DNA of 64,000 nt from Magnetospirillum moscoviense (GTDB lineage: Bacteria; Pseudomonadota; Alphaproteobacteria; Rhodospirillales; Magnetospirillaceae), in the NCBI RefSeq assembly GCF_001650635.1, contig NZ_LWQU01000163.1, positions 1-64,000 on the forward strand. Reading direction: 5' to 3'. Made by a program: the position numbers and the translations under genes. Within the stretch, counting starts at the first letter, position 1; each line of letters starts with the position of its first letter. Below the pieces are notes generated by a model. The model did no database searches and was not told the DNA's origin. It saw only the letters and a list, made by a program, of their open reading frames with translations. This document shows positions 25,727 to 35,066 of this stretch, in pieces.

Positions 25727-27331
25727 ATGTGGTTTCGCCCGATGGCCGGCCTGGTGCTGGCCGGCTTTGTCCTTTCGCCCCTTTCTGCGCTGGCCCATGG
25801 CGGCGAGGATCATTCCGCCCCGCCGGTGGTGGCGATCCAGACCGTCCAGCCCGGCTTTGCCGCCGACGGTACCGCCTTCCAGCTGGTGCTGGTGCCCGAG
25901 GATGACGGTCACGTCCTGGTCTATCTGGCCGATGCCGACAGCAACGCTCCGATCGGCGGGGCGCGCATCGACGCCGAGGCGCCGGGGTGGAGCGGTCAGG
26001 CCCAGCCCACCGCCGGCACCGGCATCTATCGCCTGTCGTGGTCCCTGCCGACCGCCCCGGTCGATATGACCCTGATGGTGTCGGCAGACGGCCGTGACGA
26101 TCTGCTGCTGCTGGCCGGTCTGGCCCGCCCGGCCGTAATCGAGGCCCCGGCCGTGGCGGAACCCCATTGGCGCCATTGGTGGGGCGGCGCGCTGTTGGGC
26201 GGCCTGGCCAGTCTGATCCTGGTGCTGGTGCTGCGGCGAAAACGCCTGGCGGTGCTGGCCTTGCTGGTGGCGTCCGGCCCGGCCTTTGCCCATTCCGGCG
26301 AGGACCATGGCGAACAGGCGGCGCCGGCTCCGGCGCCGGTGGTGGGGGCGTCGGTCGCCATGGCGAAATCGACCCAGTTCCTGCTGGGCATCCGCACCGA
26401 GCGCGTCGCCGCGCGCGAGGCGGCCCAGACCGTGCGGGTGCCGGGCCGGGTCATGCCCGATCCGTCCGGCTTCGCCCGGGTGCAGCCGTCGCAGCCGGCC
26501 CGGGTGGTGGCCGATCCGGCCTTTCCGCTGCCGGTTCCCGGTCAACACGTCAAGCGCGGCCAAGTGGTGGCGGTGCTGGAGCCGACGCTGTCGACCCTGG
26601 AACGGGGAGAGAAGCGGGCCTCGCTCTATCGCGTCGAGGGCGAGATCACCCTGGCCGAACGCGAACTGGCCCGGCAAGAGGCACTGGGCACCATTGTCAC
26701 CGCCAAGGCGGTGGAGACCAGCCGCATCCGGCTCGAGCAATTGCGGCGCGAGCGCGCCCAGATTGCCGTCACCCAGTTGGGGCGCGAATTGGTGACCGCC
26801 CCGGTCGATGGGGTGATCGCCGACGTCCATGTGGTCCCGGGCGAGGTGGTGGCGGTCGATAAGGTGATGGTGGAAATCGTCGATCCGGCCCGCTTGCGAG
26901 TCGAGGCGGTGACCCACGATCCGGCGGTGGCGGCCCGCATCGGCGCGGCCGAGGCCACCACCCGCCTGGTCCCCAACCACGCCTTTCCTCTGGACCTGTT
27001 GGGCGTCAGCCCCAAGGTGGATGCCGTCGATCAGGGCATCCACGCCTTGTTCGCCGTCCGCCCCGGCCATGGTGACGGGCTGAAGGTCGGCATGCCGGTG
27101 GATGTCCACCTATCGGTCGGCGCCACCCGCTTGCGCATGGCGGTGCCACGCGACGCCCTGGCCGAGATGGCCGGGCGCAGTGTGGTGTTCGTGCTGACCG
27201 CGCCCGAGACCTTCGAGGCCCGGCCGGTCAAGGTCGAGCGCCTGATCGGTCCGCTGGCCGAGATCGACGGCGTCAAGCCGGGCGAACGGGTGGTGGTGCA
27301 GGGCGCGGCCCAGCTGAAGTCGGCGAGGTAG
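25727..27331 (+). CDS. RND efflux periplasmic adaptor with extra N-terminal periplasmic domain
   Basis: The 534-residue protein is a fusion. A signal peptide ending in LAHGGEDH leads to a beta-rich domain of about 110 residues. A membrane helix at about 150-168 comes next, then a second signal-like stretch ending in AFAHSGEDHGE (about 185-195). The rest is a classical HlyD/CusB membrane-fusion protein with barrel-sandwich and coiled-coil parts. The repeated HxGEDH motif suggests metal binding. It should bridge the CzcA/CusA-like pump encoded three bases downstream to an outer-membrane channel; no outer-membrane factor gene is next to it. An assembled two-gene fusion is the simplest reading. 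Confidence 0.8.
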   Translation: MWFRPMAGLVLAGFVLSPLSALAHGGEDHSAPPVVAIQTVQPGFAADGTAFQLVLVPEDDGHVLVYLADADSNAPIGGARIDAEAPGWSGQAQPTAGTGIYRLSWSLPTAPVDMTLMVSADGRDDLLLLAGLARPAVIEAPAVAEPHWRHWWGGALLGGLASLILVLVLRRKRLAVLALLVASGPAFAHSGEDHGEQAAPAPAPVVGASVAMAKSTQFLLGIRTERVAAREAAQTVRVPGRVMPDPSGFARVQPSQPARVVADPAFPLPVPGQHVKRGQVVAVLEPTLSTLERGEKRASLYRVEGEITLAERELARQEALGTIVTAKAVETSRIRLEQLRRERAQIAVTQLGRELVTAPVDGVIADVHVVPGEVVAVDKVMVEIVDPARLRVEAVTHDPAVAARIGAAEATTRLVPNHAFPLDLLGVSPKVDAVDQGIHALFAVRPGHGDGLKVGMPVDVHLSVGATRLRMAVPRDALAEMAGRSVVFVLTAPETFEARPVKVERLIGPLAEIDGVKPGERVVVQGAAQLKSAR

Positions 27332-27334
27332 GCG

Positions 27335-30300
27335 ATGTTCGACCATATCATCGCCTTCAGCCTGCGCCGCCGCCTGCTGGTCCTGGCCGTGGCTTTCCTG
27401 CTGCTGGTCTATGGCGCGCTGACCCTGGCCCGGTTGCCGGTGGACGTGTTCCCCGACCTCAACCGCCCGACCGTCACCATCATGACCGAAGCGGCCGGCC
27501 TGGCTCCGGAAGAGGTCGAGGCCCTGGTCACCCGCCCGGTCGAAACCGCCGTCAACGGCACACCCGGTCTGGTGCGGGTGCGCTCGACCTCGGGCGTCGG
27601 ACTGTCCATCGTGTTCGCCGAATTCGACTGGGGCACCGACACCTTGCGCAACCGCCAACTGGTGTCGGAACGCCTGGATACGGCGCGCGAACGGCTGCCG
27701 GCCGGCATCAGTCCGGTGATGGGGCCGATCACCTCGCTGATGGGCGAGATCATGCTGATCGGCATGCGCTCGAAGGACGGACACACCAGTCCGATGGACA
27801 TCCGCACGCTGGCCGACTGGGTGGTCCGTCAACGGCTGTTGTCGGTGCCGGGCATCGCCCAGGTCATCCCCATCGGCGGCGAGGTGCGTCAGGTTCAGGT
27901 GCTGGTCTCGCCGTCGCGGCTGTCCGGTCTGGGGCTGACCTTCGCCGAGTTGGAAGCTGCCCTGGCCGGCTTCGCCCGCAATACCACCGGCGGCTTCCTG
28001 GAACAGCGCCAATCGGAATATCTGATCCGCAATCTCGGCCAGACCACCGACATCCGCGACCTGGAAGATACCGTGGTGGCGTGGAAGGGCGGCGCGGCGG
28101 TGACCGTCGGACAGGTCGCAGATGTCCGCATCGGCGCCGGCATCAAGCGGGGCGACGCCTCGGTGGATGCCCGCCCGGCGGTGATCCTGGCGGTGCAAAA
28201 GCAGCCGGGCGCCGACACCGTCGCCGTCACCGCCGCGGTCGAGGCGGCCTTGGCCGACATGGCCCGCACCTTGCCGCCCGACGTCGATGCCCAACGGGTG
28301 CTGTTTCGCCAGGCGGCCTTCATCGAGCGGGCCATCGCCAATGTCGAGGAGGCCCTGCGCGACGGCGCCGTGTTGGTGGCTGTCGTGCTGTTCGTGTTCC
28401 TGGCCAATTTCCGCACCACCGCCATCAGCCTGACCGCCATTCCGCTGTCCATCGTGGTGACGGCGATGGTGTTCCAGGCCATGGGGCTGTCCATCAACAC
28501 CATGACCCTGGGCGGGCTGGCGGTGGCCATCGGCGAACTGGTCGACGATTCGGTGGTCGATGTCGAGAATATCTTGCGCCGCCTGCGCGAGAACCGGGCG
28601 GCGGCCCATCCCCTCCCGGCCTTCGACGTGGTGCGGGCCGCCTCGGCCGAGGTGCGCAATTCCATCGTCTACGCCACCATCATCGTGGTTCTGGCCTTCC
28701 TGCCGCTGTTCGCCCTGTCGGGTATCGAGGGGCGGCTGTTCGCGCCCTTGGGCGTGGCCTATGTGGTGTCGATCCTGGCCTCGCTGGCGGTGTCGTTGAC
28801 GGTGACGCCGGTCTTGTCGTTGCTGCTGTTGCCCAAGGCCGGGGTGGTGGCGCACCGCGAGACGGCGCTGGTGCGTGGCCTCAAGGCCGCCAACGGCCGG
28901 CTTCTGTCCTGGGCCTTCGCCCATCCGGCCCGGGTGCTGGCTCCGGCCGGTCTGGCGGTGGTGGTCGCGGCTGTCTCGGTGCCGTTTCTCGGCACCACCT
29001 TCCTGCCGCCCTTCAACGAAGGCACGGTGACGGTCAATGTGGTGTTGCCGCCGGGGACCTCGCTGTCGGAATCCAACCGCATCGGCACCATCGCCGAGAC
29101 CCTGCTGGCCACGGTGCCCGAGACCCTGTCCACCGGCCGGCGCACCGGGCGGGCCGAGTTGGACGAACATGCCGAGGGCGTCCATTATTCCGAGATCGAC
29201 GTGGACTTGAAAGAAACCGGCCGCGCGCGTGAGGCGATCCTGGGCGACATGCGGGCCAAGCTGGCGCAGATTCCGGGGATTTCGGTCAATATCGGCCAGC
29301 CGATCTCGCATCGTCTGGACCATCTGCTGTCGGGCGTGCGGGCGGAAATCGCCGTCAAGATTTTCGGCGACGATCTCGACACGCTGCGCCAGGTGGCGGC
29401 CCAGGCGCGCGAGCGCATGGCCCAGGTGCCGGGCGTGGTCGATCTGCAGGTGGAAAAGCAGGTGCTGATCGGCCAGATCCAGATCCGGCTGGACCGGGCC
29501 GAGGCCCGCAAGTACGGGCTGACCGCCGATCATCTGACCGAAACCCTGGAAGCCGCCCTGGGCGGGCGGGTGGTGTCGCAGATCAGGGACGGCCAGAAGA
29601 CCGTTGATGTGGTTCTGCGCCTGGCCGAGGACTGGCGCGCCGAAAGCGCCGAGTTCGGCCAGATCCTGGTGGACACCCCGGCCGGCAAGGTGCCCTTGGG
29701 CCTGCTGGCCGACGTGGTCGAGACGCAAGGCCCCAACCTGATCAATCGCGACGATCTGCGAAGGCGCATCGTGGTGCTGGGCAATTCCCAGGGCCGCGAC
29801 ATCGGCTCGGTGGTGGCCGATCTGAGTGCGACCTTGGACCTCATGACCCTGCCGGCCGGCTTCGAGATTCGCCTGGAAGGCCAGTTCAAAAGCCAGCAGG
29901 ACGCCAGCCGCCGCATCGCCCTGCTGGCCCTGGTGTCGCTGGCCGGCATCTTCGCCGTGCTGGCCAGCCATTTCCGCTCGGGCGTGCTGGCCCTGGTGAT
30001 CATGGCCAACGTGCCCATGGCCCTGGTCGGCGCCGTCGCCGCCCTGTGGCTGACCGGCTTGCCGCTGTCGGTGGCGTCGCTGGTCGGCTTCGTCACCCTG
30101 ATCGGTATCGCGGCCCGCAACGGCATCATGAAGGTGTCGCACTACCGCCACCTGATGGCCCACGAAGGCGAAAGCTTTGGGCCGGCGATGATCGCGCGCG
30201 GTTCGGCCGAACGGCTGACACCGGTCCTGATGACCGCCTTGGTGGCGGCCTTCGCCCTGTTGCCGCTGGCCATCGCCGGCGGCCAGCCCGGAAAGGAGAT

Positions 30301-30424
30301 CTTGCACCCGGTGGCGGTGGTGATCTTCGGCGGGCTGATGTCGTCAACCCTGCTCGACACCCTGGTTACCCCCGTCATCTATCTGCTGGTCGGCCACCGC
30401 GCCGTGAAGGAGTTGCAATCATGA
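27335..30424 (+). CDS. CzcA/CusA family heavy-metal RND efflux pump
   Basis: This 1029-residue inner-membrane RND transporter has about twelve helices in two halves with large periplasmic loops. The proton-relay helix GELVDDSVVDVENI (about residues 398-411) shows the acidic pair of heavy-metal efflux members. The adaptor is directly upstream and a cytochrome c gene overlaps its end. Substrate could be Cu/Ag or Zn/Co/Ni/Cd; the His-rich neighbours argue for a metal but do not settle which. It belongs to the HME group, rather than the drug group, by the sequence around AVAIGELVDDSVV and by the neighbours. Confidence 0.85.
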   Translation: MFDHIIAFSLRRRLLVLAVAFLLLVYGALTLARLPVDVFPDLNRPTVTIMTEAAGLAPEEVEALVTRPVETAVNGTPGLVRVRSTSGVGLSIVFAEFDWGTDTLRNRQLVSERLDTARERLPAGISPVMGPITSLMGEIMLIGMRSKDGHTSPMDIRTLADWVVRQRLLSVPGIAQVIPIGGEVRQVQVLVSPSRLSGLGLTFAELEAALAGFARNTTGGFLEQRQSEYLIRNLGQTTDIRDLEDTVVAWKGGAAVTVGQVADVRIGAGIKRGDASVDARPAVILAVQKQPGADTVAVTAAVEAALADMARTLPPDVDAQRVLFRQAAFIERAIANVEEALRDGAVLVAVVLFVFLANFRTTAISLTAIPLSIVVTAMVFQAMGLSINTMTLGGLAVAIGELVDDSVVDVENILRRLRENRAAAHPLPAFDVVRAASAEVRNSIVYATIIVVLAFLPLFALSGIEGRLFAPLGVAYVVSILASLAVSLTVTPVLSLLLLPKAGVVAHRETALVRGLKAANGRLLSWAFAHPARVLAPAGLAVVVAAVSVPFLGTTFLPPFNEGTVTVNVVLPPGTSLSESNRIGTIAETLLATVPETLSTGRRTGRAELDEHAEGVHYSEIDVDLKETGRAREAILGDMRAKLAQIPGISVNIGQPISHRLDHLLSGVRAEIAVKIFGDDLDTLRQVAAQARERMAQVPGVVDLQVEKQVLIGQIQIRLDRAEARKYGLTADHLTETLEAALGGRVVSQIRDGQKTVDVVLRLAEDWRAESAEFGQILVDTPAGKVPLGLLADVVETQGPNLINRDDLRRRIVVLGNSQGRDIGSVVADLSATLDLMTLPAGFEIRLEGQFKSQQDASRRIALLALVSLAGIFAVLASHFRSGVLALVIMANVPMALVGAVAALWLTGLPLSVASLVGFVTLIGIAARNGIMKVSHYRHLMAHEGESFGPAMIARGSAERLTPVLMTALVAAFALLPLAIAGGQPGKEILHPVAVVIFGGLMSSTLLDTLVTPVIYLLVGHRAVKELQS

Positions 30425-31125
30425 AGAAGGTTCTGGTGCTGCTTGCTGGTTTGGCCGCAGGTCCGGCCTGGGCGCAGTCGCATGGTGCGATGCTGCCGTT
30501 CTATGGCGGCCAGATCGGCCTGTCGGGCGATTTGCATGTGGAATTCGTGGTCCGCGACGGCATGATCCGGGCGTGGGTGCGCGACCATGCCGACAAGCCG
30601 GTCGCCGCCGCCGGCAAGGCGACCGTGCTGGTGGGGGCGACCAAGCACGAAGTGTCCTTCGCGGAAGACGGCGCCGGCCTGAAGGCGGAACTGCCGGTCA
30701 AGGCCGCCGACAAGGTGACGGCGATCTTAAGCTTGACCGCGCAAGGGCGGCCGCTATCGGCCCGCTTCGCCCAGGCCGAGTTGGTCCAGCCCAGCCTGAC
30801 CGGCGCCGCCCTGGCCGGCAAGGCGGTGTTCGAGCGGGTGTGCGCCACCTGCCACGGGACCGCACTGCGCGGGACCGACCAGGGGCCGCCCTTGATCCAT
30901 GCCTGGTACGCCCCCGGTGGCGGCCACGATGATTCGCAGGTCCTGAAGGTCCTGCGCGAGGGCACCAAGGGCCATATGTGGAAGTTGGGCGATATGCCCA
31001 AGCCCGAAGGCCTGAAGCCGGGCGAGGACAAGCCGGCCCTGGCCTATGTCCGCGCCATGCAGGCCGCCAACGGGATCGACCAGAGCGCGCCGGCGGCGGG
31101 CAAGGGCGGCCATTCCGGCCATTGA
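30421..31125 (+). CDS. Exported cytochrome c with extra N-terminal domain in the efflux operon
   Basis: The 234-residue protein has a signal peptide (about 1-19, AWAQS), a beta-rich domain of about 100 residues without heme, then a mono-heme cytochrome c domain with CATCH near residues 140-144. The C-terminus is His/Gly-rich (KGGHSGH). It overlaps the pump gene by four bases, so it is made with the pump. A redox role in metal handling, for example Cu(I)/Cu(II), is an inference. I do not recognise the N-terminal domain by name. Confidence 0.8.
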   Translation: MKKVLVLLAGLAAGPAWAQSHGAMLPFYGGQIGLSGDLHVEFVVRDGMIRAWVRDHADKPVAAAGKATVLVGATKHEVSFAEDGAGLKAELPVKAADKVTAILSLTAQGRPLSARFAQAELVQPSLTGAALAGKAVFERVCATCHGTALRGTDQGPPLIHAWYAPGGGHDDSQVLKVLREGTKGHMWKLGDMPKPEGLKPGEDKPALAYVRAMQAANGIDQSAPAAGKGGHSGH

Positions 31126-31180
31126 GTCGCGATATGATCCGACATATCCTTGTTCTTCGTCCGGGTTTGGGATAGCGCGT

Positions 31181-31900
31181 ATGGCGTGGAAGAGCTGGAT
31201 TTTCGGCGTGTTGGCGATGGCGGCCGTGCCGGCGTCGGCGGCGGAAATCCGCTTCGTCTCGATCGACGCGGCGCCGTGGGCGTTCTACGAAGCCCCGGAC
31301 CGCCCGGCCGGCGCCTTCCCCGAGATCATCGCCGAACTGGAAAAGCGCAGCGGGCACAAGCTGCCATTCACCCTGCAGACCTTCGCCCGCATCGAGCGCG
31401 ATCTGGAACTGGGGGTGCAGGATTGCACCATCATCTTGTGGATGGAAAGCCGGGCTCGCCTGGTCGAACTGGGCGAGACCGTCTATCCGATGCCGTTCGG
31501 GATCATCGCCCGCAAGGGCGTGGCCTTGACCAAGTATGACGATCTGCTGCCGCTGACGGTGTCGATGGTCCGGGGCGTCGCCTTCGACAAGCGGTTCGAG
31601 GCGGATGACCGCATCAAGCGCGACATCGACAAGGATTATGGCCAGTCCCTGCAGAAGCTGGCCCATGGTCGGGTCGATGCGGTGTCGGGGGCCGTTCCGA
31701 CCATCTTGCATCAGGTCCAAAAGGCCGGATTGGATGACCAGATCGGCGACATCCTGGAATTGTCGCGCATTCCGCTGGCCCTGCAATGTTCGAAGACCTC
31801 GGCGCGATTGCCCCACATGGCCGAATTGGGGGCCGTCATCCGGGCGATGAAGGACGATGGGACGTTGCGCAAGATCCTTGCCCGCAACGGCTATCGGTGA
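31181..31900 (+). CDS. Periplasmic solute-binding protein (family 3-like), paired with a kinase
   Basis: This 239-residue exported protein has a signal peptide ending about residue 20 (VPASA/AEIRF) and a type-2 periplasmic binding fold (FPEIIAELEKRSGHKLPF, then the ARIERDLELGVQDCTII block). No ABC transporter genes are nearby. Its stop overlaps the kinase start as TGATG, so it is probably the extracytoplasmic sensor for that kinase. A similar kinase/binding-protein pair occurs at 54791-57807. Confidence 0.8.
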   Translation: MAWKSWIFGVLAMAAVPASAAEIRFVSIDAAPWAFYEAPDRPAGAFPEIIAELEKRSGHKLPFTLQTFARIERDLELGVQDCTIILWMESRARLVELGETVYPMPFGIIARKGVALTKYDDLLPLTVSMVRGVAFDKRFEADDRIKRDIDKDYGQSLQKLAHGRVDAVSGAVPTILHQVQKAGLDDQIGDILELSRIPLALQCSKTSARLPHMAELGAVIRAMKDDGTLRKILARNGYR

Positions 31901-33498
31901 TGGCGTCCATGGACGGGCCCCCCCGCGAGACCACCGCCCCCGAATCCGCCGCCCACCACACGGACCATCTTCCCTTGGCCGGTCCCGAGCCGCGTCCGAT
32001 CCGCCGTCGCGGTCTGGCGATGCGCTTGCTGGGCCTGGTCCTGCTGTTCAGCCTTTCGCTGTCGCTGGTATCGACCAGCGCCCTGGTCTACCGCGATTAC
32101 CAGCACGAATTGGGCGACATCGAAGATCGCTTGCAGGAGATCGAGTCCAGCCGTCTCAATTCCCTGGCCGGCAGCCTGTGGCACATGGACACCGCGCAGA
32201 TCCGGTTGGAATTGGAAGGCATCCTGAAACTGCCGGATATGCAGGCCCTGGAAGTGCGCGAGGTGTTCAACGCCAGTTCCAAGCCGGTGGTCATCGCCGT
32301 CGGCACCCGGGCAGGCAGGGACGAACTGGCCAGGGTCTACCCCATCATCTACGGCGATCGCGGGCAGCCGCGTGTGGTCGGCCACCTCTATGTCGAGGCG
32401 ACGCTGGACGGCGTCTATGGCCGGCTCAAGGAAACCGCGCTGGTCACCTTGGTCAGCCAGGTCGGCTCGATCCTCCTGATGTCGCTGTTCATCTTGTATG
32501 TGGTGTGGCGCCTGGTCACCCGGCATCTGGTCACCATCGCCACCTATCTGCGCCATTACGACGTTCACGCGCCGGCGCCCACCTTGCGCCTGATCCGCCG
32601 CGCCCCGCGTGAGCCCGACGAACTTGACGACATGGTGGCCGCGTTCAACAGCCTGTGCGTCGGCCTCGAGGCGGCCTATCAGGACCTGACTCGAACCAAT
32701 CTCGCCCTCGAGCGCGATATCGAGGATCGCAAGGCGGCCGAGGCCCAGGTGGTTCGCCTGAACCGCGAGCTGGAAACCCGGGTGCGTCAGCGGACCGCCG
32801 AGCTGGAAGGCGCCAACAAGGAGCTTTCGACCTTCAGCTATTCGGTGTCGCACGATCTGCGCGCGCCGTTGCGTCGCATCGAGGGGTTCGTCAGCATCCT
32901 GTTCGAGGAATACGGGGTGGTTCTCGACGCGCGCGGCAAGCATTGCCTCGAGCGCATCCGCAGCGGCACCCGCGACATGGCCGGGATGATCGACTCTTTC
33001 CTGAAATTGTCGCGCGCCACCACCGGCGAATTGCAGGTCGAGCCCATCGACCTGTCGTCGGTCGCCGGCGAAATCGTTGCCGAGTTGGCCGAGCACCATC
33101 CCGATCATCCGGTGTCGGTCGAGATCCAGCGCGGCCTGGAGGTCAAGGGCGACCGCCGCCTGATGTCGGCCGCCATCGCCAACCTTCTGGAAAATTCCTG
33201 GAAATTCACCCGGGGGCGGCCCGATCCGAAAGTCACGTTCGGGACTTGCGAAAAAGACGGCCGTGAGGTCTTCTTCGTCACCGACAACGGGTCCGGTTTC
33301 GACATGGCTTTCGTCGATCGGCTGTTCGCCCCCTTCAACCGTCTGCCCAATGCCGAGGGGATGGAGGGAGTAGGCATCGGGTTGGCGACCGTTCATCGCG
33401 TGATCGTGCGCCACGGCGGCAAGGTGTGGGCCGAGGGGAGCCCGGGACAGGGCGCCACCTTCTATTTTACGTGTTGGGAAGGAATGCGAAATGAATAA
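31900..33498 (+). CDS. Membrane sensor histidine kinase
   Basis: The 532-residue kinase has a Pro-rich cytoplasmic head and a membrane helix at about 40-62. A periplasmic domain to about 180, a second helix (about 185-208), a HAMP-like region and a coiled coil follow. HisKA has His318 in VSHDLRAPLRR, and the HATPase_c shows the N box (NLLENSWKF), DNGSGF and GVGIGLATV. The kinase core resembles those that pair with Rcp1-like single-domain regulators, and such a gene overlaps its end by eight bases. Coupled upstream to a periplasmic binding protein gene. Confidence 0.87.
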   Translation: MASMDGPPRETTAPESAAHHTDHLPLAGPEPRPIRRRGLAMRLLGLVLLFSLSLSLVSTSALVYRDYQHELGDIEDRLQEIESSRLNSLAGSLWHMDTAQIRLELEGILKLPDMQALEVREVFNASSKPVVIAVGTRAGRDELARVYPIIYGDRGQPRVVGHLYVEATLDGVYGRLKETALVTLVSQVGSILLMSLFILYVVWRLVTRHLVTIATYLRHYDVHAPAPTLRLIRRAPREPDELDDMVAAFNSLCVGLEAAYQDLTRTNLALERDIEDRKAAEAQVVRLNRELETRVRQRTAELEGANKELSTFSYSVSHDLRAPLRRIEGFVSILFEEYGVVLDARGKHCLERIRSGTRDMAGMIDSFLKLSRATTGELQVEPIDLSSVAGEIVAELAEHHPDHPVSVEIQRGLEVKGDRRLMSAAIANLLENSWKFTRGRPDPKVTFGTCEKDGREVFFVTDNGSGFDMAFVDRLFAPFNRLPNAEGMEGVGIGLATVHRVIVRHGGKVWAEGSPGQGATFYFTCWEGMRNE

Positions 33499-33937
33499 GC
33501 CGTTGCGGTCGCGGACCATCGTTCTGGTCGAGGACAATGACGACGATATCGAATTGACCCAGCATGCTTTGTCCAAGGCCAATCTCTACAGCGACCTGGT
33601 TGTCGCCCGCAGCGGCGAAGAAGCGGTCAGGCTGATGCACGGACCCACTGGGGTCGCCAGCGGTTCGATGGCGCTGCCGGCCCTGATGCTGCTGGACCTC
33701 AAACTGCCGGGTATCGGCGGCCTGGACGTCTTGAAGAAGATGCGCGAGATCGATGCCACCAGGCGGATGCCGGTGGTGATCCTGACCACTTCGGACGACG
33801 AGACCGATGTGATGGAAGGCTATGACCTCGGGGCCAATTCCTACATCCACAAGCCGATGGATTCCGCCGATTTCAATCGCGTCGTCGACAAGCTGGGCCT
33901 TTACTGGCTGACCATCAACGTTCCGGCGGCGTCCTGA
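33491..33937 (+). CDS. Single-domain response regulator (CheY/Rcp1-like)
   Basis: The 148-residue receiver has the acidic pair in VLVEDNDDD, phospho-acceptor Asp69 in LLDLKLPG, Thr99/Thr100 and Lys121 in IHKP. There is no output domain. The long acidic loop and the insertion before the phospho-acceptor are typical of Rcp1-type partners of phytochrome-like kinases. It begins eight bases before the kinase stop and should be its direct target. Confidence 0.88.
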   Translation: MNKPLRSRTIVLVEDNDDDIELTQHALSKANLYSDLVVARSGEEAVRLMHGPTGVASGSMALPALMLLDLKLPGIGGLDVLKKMREIDATRRMPVVILTTSDDETDVMEGYDLGANSYIHKPMDSADFNRVVDKLGLYWLTINVPAAS

Positions 33938-33946
33938 TTTAGACCC

Positions 33947-33970
33947 TCGCGCCTTAGATGAAAGGCGCGA
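33947..33970. terminator. Hairpin between convergent response regulator and ubiX genes
   Basis: A nine-base TCGCGCCTT/AAGGCGCGA stem with a six-base loop lies between the two convergent stops. There is no T-run, so it is only a probable transcript end. Confidence 0.45.
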
Positions 33971-33974
33971 CGCT

Positions 33975-34544
33975 CTATTCGCCCCAGCGCCGCAGCCGCC
34001 CGGAATCCAGGCCGAACAGGTCCAGGACCCGGCCGATTGTGTGATCGACCATGTCGTCCAGGTTGGCGGGTGCCGCATAGAAGGCCGGCACCGGCGGCGC
34101 GATGATCGCCCCCATTTCCGACAGCGCCAGCATGGTGCGCAGGTGGCCGGAATGCAGCGGCGTCTCGCGCACCATCAGCACCAGGCGACGGCGCTCCTTC
34201 AAGGCGACGTCGGCCGCCCGGGTCAGCAGCGACGAGGTCACCCCGGTGGCGATCTCGCTCATGGTGCGGACCGAACAGGGCGCGATCACCATGCCCAGCG
34301 TGCGAAACGACCCCGACGCCGGCGCGGCGCCGATATCCTCGGGGCGGTGGCAATGATCGGCCAGGGCGCGCACCTGGGCCAGCTTCAAATCGCTTTCGTG
34401 GGCCAAGGTGACCTCGGCGGCCTTGCTGAGGACCAGATGGGTCTCGATTTTCAGCGCCCGCAGCGTCTCGAGCATGCGAATGCCATAGATCACCCCCGAA
34501 GCGCCGCTGATGCCGACCACCAGCCGGTTGGGTGTCTGATCCAT
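33975..34544 (-). CDS. ubiX: Flavin prenyltransferase UbiX
   Basis: This 189-residue enzyme makes prenylated FMN, the cofactor of UbiD-type decarboxylases, and supports ubiquinone synthesis. The family motifs GISGASGVIYGIR (about 12-24), VIAPCSVRTMSEIATG and LMVRETPLHSGHLRTM are clear. The ATG at 34544 has GGAGA at correct spacing. ubiD is not in the window. Confidence 0.93.
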   Translation of the reverse strand: MDQTPNRLVVGISGASGVIYGIRMLETLRALKIETHLVLSKAAEVTLAHESDLKLAQVRALADHCHRPEDIGAAPASGSFRTLGMVIAPCSVRTMSEIATGVTSSLLTRAADVALKERRRLVLMVRETPLHSGHLRTMLALSEMGAIIAPPVPAFYAAPANLDDMVDHTIGRVLDLFGLDSGRLRRWGE

Positions 34545-34690
34545 GACATTCTCTCCGTTTGCGCCATTCCCATGCGGAATGTGGGTTGATTCGAAACCAA
34601 TACTCAGGCATAAAGCCCAATTTTTTCGCTGACAGACGCGTTGCGCCGTCATATGCTATCCACCTCACCCATATCCCAGGGAGGATAGTA

Positions 34691-34864
34691 ATGAGCCTTC
34701 AGGACCGGATCGAGTCTTTGAAAGCCAAGCACGCTGCGCTTGACTCCGCCATCATCCAGGAAGCCCAGCGTCCTCTTCCCAATAATGTGGCGATTGCCGA
34801 CATGAAACGCCAGAAACTCCGGATCAAGGAGGAGCTGACGCGTTGCAGTTCGACGACGCATTAG
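34691..34864 (+). CDS. YdcH/DUF465 family small protein
   Basis: The 57-residue helical protein has the DUF465 pattern (LQDRIESLKAKHAALD and a later MKRQKLRIKEEL). Function is unknown; these small coiled proteins are widespread in alphaproteobacteria. AGGGAGGAT precedes the ATG. It is divergent from ubiX. Confidence 0.8.
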   Translation: MSLQDRIESLKAKHAALDSAIIQEAQRPLPNNVAIADMKRQKLRIKEELTRCSSTTH

Positions 34865-35036
34865 TCTGAATTCAGGGGGCAAGGATGTGCGGCCGTCGGG
34901 GGTGTCCCGGCGGCCGTTGCCGTTAGGGGTGTAACAAAGTTGCGCAATGTTGCGCCGCGGCACGAGAGCGGGCGGCGAAACTGTGGAAATCCACAATTCC
35001 GGCTTTGCATTAATTGCGTCCTCTGTGCGATGTTAG

Positions 35037-35066
35037 CCCCCTCGAAAGGAGGGGGGTTTACCCCCC
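35037..35066 (+). promoter_or_regulatory. Mutually exclusive GC hairpins in the propionyl-CoA synthetase leader
   Basis: CCCCCTC (35037-35043) can pair with GAGGGGG (35049-35055). The same G-run can instead pair with CCCCCC at 35061-35066 across a TTTA loop. Only one of the two stems can form at a time, which is the layout of an attenuator or translational switch. The second stem ends 34 bases before the ATG. The remainder of 34865-35100 holds a TGTGG/CCACA hairpin (34982-34995) and no gene. Confidence 0.4.

Noticed and set aside
27110-30307. A 1065-codon antisense frame across the RND pump gene
   Set aside because: The translation is dominated by Gln, His, Arg and Gly as expected from reverse reading of GC-rich codons.
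27335-30424. Drug-type (AcrB-like) RND pump
   Set aside because: The acidic proton-relay helix, adaptor type and His-rich neighbours fit heavy-metal efflux better.
34559-34690. Possible FNR/Anr box (TTGATTCGAAACCAA) near the ubiX/ydcH promoter
   Set aside because: The right half does not match ATCAA at the required spacing.
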